Of a stretch of 64,000 nucleotides of DNA, positions 54,027-61,692 are shown one piece after another. Origin of the DNA: Cysteiniphilum sp. JM-1 (lineage in GTDB: Bacteria > Pseudomonadota > Gammaproteobacteria > Francisellales > Francisellaceae). The notes beneath the pieces are model-generated. The model did no database searches. It was not told the DNA's origin and saw nothing but the letters and a program-made list of their open reading frames with translations. The translations under genes and the position numbers were made by a program. Every line of letters starts with the position of its first letter. Positions within the stretch are counted from its first letter, which is position 1. Location of the stretch: the NCBI RefSeq assembly GCF_008711525.1, contig NZ_VXKS01000015.1, positions 1 to 64,000 on the forward strand, written 5' to 3'.

Positions 54027-55051
54027 GCTCGCAAATAGACAGTCAGAATCACTTGAATGTAGTATATGCTATTTTTGCGATGTGTGGTTTAGGGTATTTA
54101 ATTTATTTTTTTTATGGGGCGGAGTTACTGTCATTATTATTGATTTTAAAAACTTGGCAACTAAGAGCTATGTCACTTTTTACTCATCACTTTGATCAAG
54201 AGTTACTATATCTTCAGTCAGTAAATATTAACCAGCTTAATTATCATTTATTTAAGGAGATTTTAGCAACTGTTGGTCGTGTTTATTTTTATGTTTTAGC
54301 ATCAGTAGCAGTTTTTGGAGGATATTTATGTGTGAAGTTTCACCCGACCAAGAAGTTTACAAGAAAATATAATATGCAAAGCCTTTGCCAAAATATGGTT
54401 GATCAATATCCTGCGATTGCCCCTGCTGTCAAGGATGACTTATTAAATCAAGCATCAAATGCGTTAAAGCCAGAAGAGTACCTGTTAACGCATGAACTTA
54501 ATCCATTGCAATCGGATTTTACAATGAGAACACAGAAGGTTTTATTAGCACAGATAGGAGAGCGATGGCGTAGTTTTGAAAGCTTATCATTTGAATATCA
54601 GGCACTTTTTTGCGTGTTTGCATTACATAAAACAGGAAAAATAAAGCAAGCCTTAGCGCTGTGTGATGAAACTGCTAGATTTTTTTACCAAGCAGAAAGT
54701 AAGAAAAAAAAATTACTTCAATCTCAACTAAATACGCATGCTAAAAACTTACTTACCATGGATGAAATTAAGACTGTTTGTTCTGTGCACTTCTATGTGC
54801 AAGGTGTGTTGTTAAGTTTATTATCAGATGCACGTAAACTAGGGATACTGGCGTCATCTTCTTTTTTGTGGTTAAAAGCATATGATCGCACGATGTGGTA
54901 CACCTTAAATAACCTCGGACGGAAAAGTATTTTTATCGAAGGGGCTGCAGGTATTGCGCATTGGACACGTGAAAAAGAATTAGAAATGGCCATTGAGCAA
55001 CCTTTAGTGGGTGCTGTGATAGATAAATTAAGAAATATAGAAGTTGATTAG
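54023..55051 (+). CDS. dotM: DotM/IcmP paralogue (system 2)
   Basis: A 342-residue protein with membrane segments at about 14-30 and 75-100, then a cytoplasmic domain. DotM blocks are kept: QYPAIAPAVKDDLLNQ, LKPEEYLLTHELN, and SSFLWLKAYDRTMWYTLNNL with FIEGAAGIAHW at the end, all matching system 1 DotM. The surface that would read effector signals may differ. The start overlaps the dotO stop (ATGA). The dotM-dotN pair seen in system 1 is interrupted here by a toxin-like gene. Confidence 0.92.
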   Translation: MSSQIDSQNHLNVVYAIFAMCGLGYLIYFFYGAELLSLLLILKTWQLRAMSLFTHHFDQELLYLQSVNINQLNYHLFKEILATVGRVYFYVLASVAVFGGYLCVKFHPTKKFTRKYNMQSLCQNMVDQYPAIAPAVKDDLLNQASNALKPEEYLLTHELNPLQSDFTMRTQKVLLAQIGERWRSFESLSFEYQALFCVFALHKTGKIKQALALCDETARFFYQAESKKKKLLQSQLNTHAKNLLTMDEIKTVCSVHFYVQGVLLSLLSDARKLGILASSSFLWLKAYDRTMWYTLNNLGRKSIFIEGAAGIAHWTREKELEMAIEQPLVGAVIDKLRNIEVD

Positions 55052-55069
55052 GAAATTAGGAGTAAAATT

Positions 55070-56209
55070 ATGATATTGATTGGAACCAGATATTTAAAAG
55101 CACCTCAAGTAAAGGCTATTATAGAATCAGTCATTAATGAACAGTATAGTGATATAGCGCAAGAAGATAAAGTTGAGCTTTTAGACGATATATATGAAAT
55201 TTTTAACGCAAGGAATGTTAACTCCCCACAAATTGCATCTAGAATCTATGCTGGTAAAGATTCCTTTAAAAGTGAAATAAGGGCTGAGATTGAAAACAGG
55301 ATTGAATCTCACCCGGCAATCACATTCTGTCAGGAAGTTTCCGTCAAAAAAGGCGATAATCTAGGTTATAGGGTATCGGCTTATAATACCTTTGACTCGG
55401 AATTATTCATAAAAGGTAGTAATCAGGAAAATAATTGGGATGGGTTATATTGTGCCAAAAGTAAGAAGCATGCTGCAGATGGTTATTTAAGCACCATTGC
55501 TTATAGAGCTTATGCTGAGCAATTAGGATTGTTTTCTGAAAAATCAAGTTATTACCAAGGCTTTCAGGATTATTGTGAGAATAGGAAAAACAATGGTGAT
55601 GAAAGAGAACAGTATCTGCTTGCAGAGGACTATATTGTGAATAAGTTATCGTCTACTAATCTTGGTAGAGTTGAGATAGCCGTGCATAAAATTACAAGTA
55701 ATGAGAATATGCAAAAACTAATATGTACAGACCCATCTTTAAAAATTCAAGAAGTTAATGTAGATAGAGTCAAAAAACATCTTTCAAAAGCTCTTGAGAT
55801 TGATATTGGTAGCGATGCCATATTGCCAGCATTAGGTCGTAAAGGCTATATTTGGGAAGGTTATCATGACTATACAGGGGCAATGGAGTTAGCAGTTCCT
55901 GCTGTATTAACAAGCAATATTAAGGTTAAAAAAGTAGGAGGGTATATCATAGATAAAGGTAATTTTGATAACCCTATAAAAAAACCAATGGATAATTCTG
56001 AAAACTCCCAAAAAATTCTAAGAGATACGGAGAATACCGGGCTAGAGGGTAGCAAAGCCTCTCGCTTAACCTCTGAAAATAAAAGCACCAGAGAAAAAAT
56101 GGGGAGTTTTCAGGATAATTACAATTCAAAACAGACGGCTATCTTACCTTTCACTCAGAATATACGTAATAAGAATGCTTCAGTCAAAGATAATAGCTAT
56201 GTTAGCTAA
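55070..56209 (+). CDS. Predicted ADP-ribosyltransferase-like effector
   Basis: A 379-residue soluble protein between dotM and dotN. Residues 119-140 (QENNWDGLYCAKSKKHAADG, then Tyr139) closely follow the NAD-binding segment of diphtheria toxin and exotoxin A, WxGxYxxxxxxxAxGY: Trp123, Gly125, Tyr127 and Gly138-Tyr139. A strand after it is GRVEIAVHKI (199-208), and Glu273 in AMELAVPAVL is a candidate catalytic Glu. The expected histidine is Asn106 in SAYNTF, and Arg101 could instead mark an R-S-E class fold. The C-terminal 90 residues are polar and disordered, as in Dot/Icm cargo. The fold is inferred; activity is unknown. Confidence 0.6.
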   Translation: MILIGTRYLKAPQVKAIIESVINEQYSDIAQEDKVELLDDIYEIFNARNVNSPQIASRIYAGKDSFKSEIRAEIENRIESHPAITFCQEVSVKKGDNLGYRVSAYNTFDSELFIKGSNQENNWDGLYCAKSKKHAADGYLSTIAYRAYAEQLGLFSEKSSYYQGFQDYCENRKNNGDEREQYLLAEDYIVNKLSSTNLGRVEIAVHKITSNENMQKLICTDPSLKIQEVNVDRVKKHLSKALEIDIGSDAILPALGRKGYIWEGYHDYTGAMELAVPAVLTSNIKVKKVGGYIIDKGNFDNPIKKPMDNSENSQKILRDTENTGLEGSKASRLTSENKSTREKMGSFQDNYNSKQTAILPFTQNIRNKNASVKDNSYVS

Positions 56210-56248
56210 TACTAATTCCAAACCATTATACAGTTTATAGGATTTTAT

Positions 56249-56767
56249 ATGCATAAGGAATTATCATTATCAAATTATCTGCCAGAATACCTTTGTATAA
56301 GTGATGACAAAAAAATACATGAAGGTAGTTGTTGTTATTGTCACCTGCAAGCAACAAAAGAAATAGCACTTCAAATATTGCGAAATGAACAAAATCTAGC
56401 TGAAGAAAATAATTTGCTTATATGTGAATTTTGCTTAAAGGTGATGAATTTATCTCAATATAGTATTAATTACGATGGTCAAGATATTGTGTTGCCAATG
56501 GATAAATTATCTCAGGCAGAAATTAATCATATATTTGCAGCCTTACCATTTATGACTTTGGAGCAAAGACAGTTATTTGAGATGTATATCAAGCAACTTA
56601 TTGATGAAGTGAAGACAAGCCAGGAGTTATTAGCAGATGAGGCTAGTAACCCTGGTGTTTTGAGTTATTTATTAGCAACGAATACGCTGGCAATAAAAGA
56701 TATTTCTCAACTAAAGTTATTGCCATTGGATTATTTAAATTTTGATAGAGAGGGTAAAACCCAATGA
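56249..56767 (+). CDS. dotN: DotN/IcmJ paralogue, zinc-binding (system 2)
   Basis: A 172-residue cytosolic protein with the four-cysteine site CCYC (28-31) and CEFC (59-62), matching the CxxC pairs of system 1 DotN. It also shares KLSQAEINHIFAALPFM in the position of PELTQQQLQALYHAI, and ASNPGVLSYLLAT in that of LSNPGIFKFLLIT. The spacing between the CxxC pairs is slightly shorter. It overlaps the next gene by 4 bp, tying it to the IcmW/IcmS-like protein. Confidence 0.88.
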   Translation: MHKELSLSNYLPEYLCISDDKKIHEGSCCYCHLQATKEIALQILRNEQNLAEENNLLICEFCLKVMNLSQYSINYDGQDIVLPMDKLSQAEINHIFAALPFMTLEQRQLFEMYIKQLIDEVKTSQELLADEASNPGVLSYLLATNTLAIKDISQLKLLPLDYLNFDREGKTQ

Positions 56768-57513
56768 AGGATATTGTAGATAAGGCACGAGCATATTGGC
56801 AAGGGTATCATAATAATCTCTTATTAACGATATTACAGCAACTAGATGCTCAAGTATTACCTGATTTAGTGGAAGATAAAGATCGTTATAACGCAACAAT
56901 ACTTGAGAGAGATTTTGAGGATTTGCTAGAACAAGATGAGGTCGATGATCAAATGATTTTGCAGTACTTACACGGAATATATAGTATTTATCTGCCAAGC
57001 CAAATAATTTATTGTATGCATCAGCTAAACGTAGAAAATTCAACAATTTTTAGTAAGCTATTCAGGCTGCTGAAAGAACATAAAGAAACTGATGTAGTAT
57101 GTAATATGATTTATCAGATTAATTTGTTGTTTGAGAAATCATATAAAGTAAGCGCTTTATTTGAGTTTGATCAGTATCAAGAGGTGTTTAAATTTAGTCA
57201 TCTTACTCTGCATGAAGTGATTAGAAATTACTTTAACAATGAGATTACATTTATCGTTGATGAAGAGAAAGTTGGCAAAGAGGTCAATATGGATTCTTTA
57301 AGTCCATTTAAACAGTTTGTAGTGCGTTGTGAGCAAGAGCTCCAGTATTACATGGGAATTAAATCGAAAAATTCAGGTTATGTATATATAGGTGCACAGC
57401 AAATACAGCTGTCCAAAAGTTTATACAATATACTAAGAGCCCTTTGGGTTGTATCAACGATTCAACAGCAAGTTCAAGTAGATAAAGAGCATGGTAAATT
57501 AATGTGTTTATAG
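56764..57513 (+). CDS. Putative natural IcmW-IcmS fusion chaperone (system 2)
   Basis: A 249-residue acidic, helical protein. Residues 1-140 align with the system 1 IcmW: AYWQGYHNNLLLTILQQ for AFWQSFNNSLINN, IIYCMHQLNVENSTIF for LAYFMQQLHARHQDNF, and the downstream leucine-rich helix. Residues about 147-249 (about 103) align with the 109-residue IcmS-like protein: a start helix (LHEVIRNYF), a strand-like ITFIVDEEKV, then a helix ending in QELQYYMG and a final helix LSKSLYNILRALWVV. IcmS and IcmW act as a dimer, so a one-chain version is plausible. The gene sits with dotN and dotI, where icmW lies in system 1. IcmW similarity is moderate and IcmS similarity weak. Confidence 0.55.
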   Translation: MKDIVDKARAYWQGYHNNLLLTILQQLDAQVLPDLVEDKDRYNATILERDFEDLLEQDEVDDQMILQYLHGIYSIYLPSQIIYCMHQLNVENSTIFSKLFRLLKEHKETDVVCNMIYQINLLFEKSYKVSALFEFDQYQEVFKFSHLTLHEVIRNYFNNEITFIVDEEKVGKEVNMDSLSPFKQFVVRCEQELQYYMGIKSKNSGYVYIGAQQIQLSKSLYNILRALWVVSTIQQQVQVDKEHGKLMCL

Positions 57514-57525
57514 AGAGGGTTGGAG

Positions 57526-58200
57526 ATGAGAGAAAATAATATAGAAGCTGCAATTGCAGATCAATCTATTGATTCAACAGATGATATGCAAACGATTATC
57601 CACAATATCGTACAACGAAATATGTTCTATAAAAATGCCTATCAATTGTGTAAAAAAGTGATACTGCTACTAATCGCAGCCATTATTTTATTAATATTAT
57701 TTATAGGGTATCTATATAAAACTACACACCATGTTTTATATTTTGCAACTGATCGAAATGGAATGATGGTACAGCTTGAGCCTAATAAAGACAGTGCGTT
57801 TTCAAATGAAAGTGTTTCTAATTGGATGGCACAGGTGGCAACAACACTTTATCAGTTAGACTTCTTAAACATAGAACAGCAATTAAACGCTCAGCGTCAA
57901 TATTTTGCTCCAGGAGCCTTTAATTCTTATATCAAAGAAATGGAAAAAATTGTTCAAACAGTAAAAAAAGATAAGCTAGTGTATAAAGCTTCGATGTTAA
58001 ACCCTCCGGAAGTACTTGCTGATGGTTCATTTGAAAATCAAAAAGCGTGGAAAGTGAGCGCTAGAGTACTTGTCGAGACCGCTAATAAAGAAGTTGTATC
58101 TTCTATGGAGTACACTATCACTATGGTAGTATTTTCCTCAAAGGCAGATGGCGGAGAACTAAAGATTGCACAAGTATTAACAAGAAAAAATAACATATAG
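57526..58200 (+). CDS. dotI: DotI/IcmL paralogue (system 2)
   Basis: About 224 residues from ATG 57526 (a TTG at 57520 is in frame; GAGGG at 57515 supports the ATG). The opening IIHNIVQRNMFYKNAYQLCK parallels the system 1 DotI (VLNKILKRNVYFQQNFKK), and a membrane helix is at about 45-65. The periplasmic part has FATDRNGMMVQLEP, VSNWMAQVATTLYQLDFLN and AWKVSARVLVE, in the order of system 1. It is the VirB8-like inner-membrane subunit. Confidence 0.9.
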   Translation: MRENNIEAAIADQSIDSTDDMQTIIHNIVQRNMFYKNAYQLCKKVILLLIAAIILLILFIGYLYKTTHHVLYFATDRNGMMVQLEPNKDSAFSNESVSNWMAQVATTLYQLDFLNIEQQLNAQRQYFAPGAFNSYIKEMEKIVQTVKKDKLVYKASMLNPPEVLADGSFENQKAWKVSARVLVETANKEVVSSMEYTITMVVFSSKADGGELKIAQVLTRKNNI

Positions 58201-58215
58201 TAGAGGAGATTAATT

Positions 58216-58674
58216 ATGCAAAGTAAACCTACAGGTATCAAGTCAGAAAAGATTAAAGAGATAAAGACTGTTGATTTTGATGCCCCCAATCTAACAGTAA
58301 GAGATATAAGAGACGGTATATATAAGGCATTTAATTTGAATAATTATGGGTCGGATTTTATGAATGCAATGGTTGAGAGACCAAATCAAGAGTTATCTAA
58401 GGAAAAGTGCCAACAGCTGAATGAGATTCTGGATCAAGAGGCAACAAAAGAATCTTTAAGTCTACTTGCAAAATTTGAAGATGATTATTGCTTAGAAGTA
58501 AAGAAGAAAGGCGAGTTTCCAAATACAATTGCAAATAATTTGGCAAGTTCATTAAATAGCGAAAATACATTTTGGAATAGAGAAACCTTGCTTCCCTTTA
58601 TGATGATTGATACAAATAAAAATGAGAGTATTAATGAGCGTAACATTCAGCGGGGAATTGATAATTATCTCTAG
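58216..58674 (+). CDS. Small hypothetical protein in the system 2 operon
   Basis: A 152-residue soluble, charged protein, 15 bp after dotI with an AGAGGAG ribosome site. No membrane segment or known motif; helical by composition, ending in ERNIQRGIDNYL. In system 1 the gene after dotI is the protease-like candidate effector, so this position is a usual place for cargo. Effector or small chaperone are both open. Bases 58675-58889 after it hold an inverted repeat and probably a promoter. Confidence 0.7.
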   Translation: MQSKPTGIKSEKIKEIKTVDFDAPNLTVRDIRDGIYKAFNLNNYGSDFMNAMVERPNQELSKEKCQQLNEILDQEATKESLSLLAKFEDDYCLEVKKKGEFPNTIANNLASSLNSENTFWNRETLLPFMMIDTNKNESINERNIQRGIDNYL

Positions 58675-58766
58675 AAGTTTAGCCTCATACTAAATGTCAT
58701 TTAATAATTTGCTCTGAGAGTTGCTTTTTTAAACATAATTTGGTCAGTTATGGTTTTGTGATACTG

Positions 58767-58788
58767 ACACATTTATAAAAATATGTGT
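58767..58788. promoter_or_regulatory. Imperfect inverted repeat before the 53-residue gene
   Basis: ACACAT at 58767-58772 pairs with ATGTGT at 58783-58788 across an AT-rich centre. It lies about 100 bp upstream of the small gene at 58890, in the one sizeable gap of system 2, and could be an operator or a weak terminator of the upstream genes. Confidence 0.4.
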
Positions 58789-58889
58789 GCGTAATATGAT
58801 CTTTTTTTAATGTTTCACAATGCTAGAATAGGGTTAAATTTATAATATATTTTGGTTAAAAATAATCGAGTAAATAAAGGAGATATCAA

Positions 58890-59051
58890 ATGCAAAATAC
58901 AGCTCAAAATTATCAATTGCTTCTTCTGAAGGTACAGAAAATATGTCAGCAGAGCGTTATCAAAGCAATTAAATTATATCAACAGGGTATTCCAGTTGAG
59001 GATATTCCTTTAATTACTGAGTTTGAAGAAGGTGATTTGTATAGAGAATAA
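58890..59051 (+). CDS. Small 53-residue protein, unknown (system 2)
   Basis: Frame from ATG 58890 to TAA 59049-59051, preceded by a strong AAAGGAG site 7 bp upstream. It starts MQNTAQNYQLLLLKVQKICQ and ends EFEEGDLYRE, a compact helical and acidic peptide. No known family; a small regulator or adaptor is possible. It heads the icmT-dotL part of system 2, after its own apparent promoter region. Confidence 0.6.
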   Translation: MQNTAQNYQLLLLKVQKICQQSVIKAIKLYQQGIPVEDIPLITEFEEGDLYRE

Positions 59052-59134
59052 CAAGGTATCTGCTGTGCTGTGTGAATGAGTATGTGTATTGTCTTTAAAA
59101 ACAAGTTGAATTATTAATAAGAGGTTAAAAATAG

Positions 59135-59377
59135 ATGAAAAATAATTACCATTGGCGTTATTCGGCACTGCCATCCCATTTATTTGGCTTGGATTCTTCT
59201 GCATTCATACCATTTGTTATCTGTATGTTTTTCTTTAATTTATACTCACTAAGCTTTTGCATGTTGGCGTTATTAGTATCGATTTATTTAAAGCGTAAGA
59301 ATATAAGCTATTTTATTTTGCTATGTAAAGTTCGCTTGTTTTTTACCGGAATGAAAAAAACCAACCGTGGGGTATAA
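59135..59377 (+). CDS. icmT: IcmT paralogue (system 2)
   Basis: An 80-residue protein: HWRYSALPSHLFGLDSSAFI keeps the IcmT opening (HWRDSAxPxxFFxIDAR) in weakened form, followed by two hydrophobic stretches (about 24-48 and 55-65) and a basic end (GMKKTNRG). The place directly before dotL is the same as in system 1. A GAGG site precedes the ATG. It is more diverged than the other system 2 genes. Confidence 0.82.
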   Translation: MKNNYHWRYSALPSHLFGLDSSAFIPFVICMFFFNLYSLSFCMLALLVSIYLKRKNISYFILLCKVRLFFTGMKKTNRGV

Positions 59378-59378
59378 G

Positions 59379-61565
59379 GTGATAGCTAATATTCGTGGCA
59401 TAAGTAAGAAAAGTGAGCTTAATAATAATTTTCTTATTCGTGATACCAGAGGGCAGTTTGCACAAACAATTGATTTAGTTAAAACACCATTAGCAGTGAT
59501 TTTTTTAAGTATATGTTTGGTTGTCACAAACTTTTTCTTTCCTGTATGGTTTGATTTGTGTTTATTAGGTCTGCTGAGCTTGCTAAGTATTAATTTATCA
59601 ATAAATAAAAAAATTCCCTTTAAAAAGCCAATTTTTAGTAAAGAGCTTGATCCCAATAATCCAAATCCAGGTTCAATAAAGCCTGGAAAATCAAATGGCA
59701 TCTTTCATATTGGTAATGATCGAGACACTAATTCAGAGCTTTGGTTTAATAATAATGATATGCGTACGCATATGTTAATTTTTGGTTCCACAGGAAGTGG
59801 TAAAACCGAATCATTATTGTCAATCTCACATAATGCATTAGCACAAAATAGTGGACTTATTTATGTTGATGGTAAGGGGGATAATTCACTTTATGCCAAG
59901 ATGTATTCGATGGCGAAAAGCATGGGACGTGAAGATGATGTTCTCGTGGTTAATTTTATGACGGGTGGAACTGATATTATCGGTAAGCAAAGCAATAAGC
60001 TCTCTAATACATTGAATCCTTTCTCTACAGGGTCTTCTAGTATGTTAACACAGTTAATTGTTAGCATGATGGGGGGAAGTAAAGCTGGTGGTGATGGTGA
60101 TATGTGGAAAGGGCGTGCGATATCATTTGTTGAAGCGTTAATGAAGTGTTTGGTATATCTGAGAGATAAAGACTATCTTTTATTGGATGCGGGCACCATT
60201 CGTCGTTATTTAGTGCTGGATGTCGTTGAGGATTTGATTTATAGCCGCAAATTTATTGATCCATTTGGGGAAGTAATTGAATTAGATCATGATTTACCTT
60301 TTGAAGTCACTGATCCACTTAAAAACTATTTATTTACACTGCCAGGGTTTCAGGCTGCAAATGTAGGCAAGCAATCGGATAAAACCTACGAGCAACACGG
60401 CTATATCTCAATGCAGTTGACGCGTATTTTTGGATCATTAGCAGATGTGTATGGACATATTATGCGCAGCAATTTGGCAGAAGTAGACTTCACAGATGTA
60501 ATTTTAAACCGTAGAATCTTGGTTGTGTTACTGCCAGCGCTTGAGAAATCACCTGACGAGCTATCAAACTTGGGCAAACTGATTATCTCATCGTTAAAAG
60601 CGATGTTAGCCTCAGGTTTGGGAAGCCATGTGCAAGGGCAGTATAAAAATATTGTTGAGTCAAAGCCGTCAAATTCAGAAACGCCATTTTTATGTGTGTT
60701 AGATGAGTATGGTTATTATGCGGTAGAGGGCTTTGCTGTAGTGCCAGCTCAGGCCAGATCACTCGGCTTTTCAGTGGTATTTGCCGGACAAGATTTACCG
60801 GCTTTTCAGAAAGCCTCGAAAGAAGAGGCAGCATCAATTTGCGCTAATACTAACATCAAGATTTGTATGAAGTTAGAAGATCCGCAAGAAACTTGGGACT
60901 TCTTTAATAAAACAGCTGGAGAAGCAACAGTTGCATTAACTAGAGGCTTCAACAATGGTCAAGGTGTTAACCTCAACTATAAAGATGGTGGCGAAGTTGG
61001 TTTTGAAAAACGAGCACGCATTGACTTGATGGATTTAAAAGATCAACGAGAGGGTCAAGCACATGTATTCTTTAAATCGGAAATAGTGCGCGCTAACATG
61101 TATTACGCTAACCCAAAAACGGCAGATTATATCAATGTAAATGAATTTATACCTTATCCGATTATTTCGGTGAGTGAAAGAAGGCGATTAAGTTACATTA
61201 AAGCGTTCGATACGCAGGCATTTATAGAGTCAATAGCTTGTGTACAACTAAAGCAAAAACGTTGTGCTAACTTGGAAAAACTCAGCAAATTTATTAAAAG
61301 CTGTAATGGCAGTGCAAAGACGATTGCTTTAAAGCTTTCAGAGTACTTAATAGATCATGAAGAGTTGATTAGTCAAATAATAAAAGAGGTAGAAGAAGAA
61401 TTTGATCCAGAGCGTTTTATCGATGGTGAAGTTATTGATATAGAAGAAAACATATATAGTTTTTATTTTGCAAGCTTGCAAACTGGAAACTCTGTACAAC
61501 AGGCCGTTGATGACGCCAAAGCAATGGCAATGATATTGATTGGGCAATTGAGTTTGGAAATTTAA
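59379..61565 (+). CDS. dotL: DotL/IcmO paralogue, coupling protein (system 2)
   Basis: About 728 residues from GTG 59379 (GTGGGG at 59367 looks like its ribosome site; 59367 itself is an alternative GTG start overlapping icmT). Two membrane helices at about 35-57 and 58-76. Walker A GSTGSGKT is at 136-143, as in system 1. The ATPase core is nearly identical in long blocks (MRTHxLIFGSTGSGKT, FLCVLDEYGYYAVEGFAVVP, ANTNIKICMKLEDP). The tail (from about residue 570) differs: it lacks the long acidic low-complexity part of system 1 and ends in EEEFDPERFIDGEVIDIEEN and a helix. That is where IcmSW, DotN and LvgA bind in Legionella, so partner choice has likely diverged. Confidence 0.95.
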   Translation: MIANIRGISKKSELNNNFLIRDTRGQFAQTIDLVKTPLAVIFLSICLVVTNFFFPVWFDLCLLGLLSLLSINLSINKKIPFKKPIFSKELDPNNPNPGSIKPGKSNGIFHIGNDRDTNSELWFNNNDMRTHMLIFGSTGSGKTESLLSISHNALAQNSGLIYVDGKGDNSLYAKMYSMAKSMGREDDVLVVNFMTGGTDIIGKQSNKLSNTLNPFSTGSSSMLTQLIVSMMGGSKAGGDGDMWKGRAISFVEALMKCLVYLRDKDYLLLDAGTIRRYLVLDVVEDLIYSRKFIDPFGEVIELDHDLPFEVTDPLKNYLFTLPGFQAANVGKQSDKTYEQHGYISMQLTRIFGSLADVYGHIMRSNLAEVDFTDVILNRRILVVLLPALEKSPDELSNLGKLIISSLKAMLASGLGSHVQGQYKNIVESKPSNSETPFLCVLDEYGYYAVEGFAVVPAQARSLGFSVVFAGQDLPAFQKASKEEAASICANTNIKICMKLEDPQETWDFFNKTAGEATVALTRGFNNGQGVNLNYKDGGEVGFEKRARIDLMDLKDQREGQAHVFFKSEIVRANMYYANPKTADYINVNEFIPYPIISVSERRRLSYIKAFDTQAFIESIACVQLKQKRCANLEKLSKFIKSCNGSAKTIALKLSEYLIDHEELISQIIKEVEEEFDPERFIDGEVIDIEENIYSFYFASLQTGNSVQQAVDDAKAMAMILIGQLSLEI

Positions 61566-61570
61566 AATAG

Positions 61571-61690
61571 ATATACAAAGTAAGGATATTTATCGAGCGA
61601 AGCAATAGAAGTGTAATATTAGACAGAGTCTTTGATAATGAGGCAAATTTTAATGCAGTTAAAGAAAATATAAATTTAAAAGGTGAATGA
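61571..61690 (+). other. Open frame without a start codon between dotL and the kinase-like gene
   Basis: A 39-codon frame after a TAG at 61568 reads plausible coding sequence (SNRSVILDRVFDNEANFNAV) up to TGA 61688-61690, but no ATG or GTG lies in it. It may be the left-over 3' end of a decayed gene, or chance. Confidence 0.25.
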
Positions 61691-61692
61691 AA

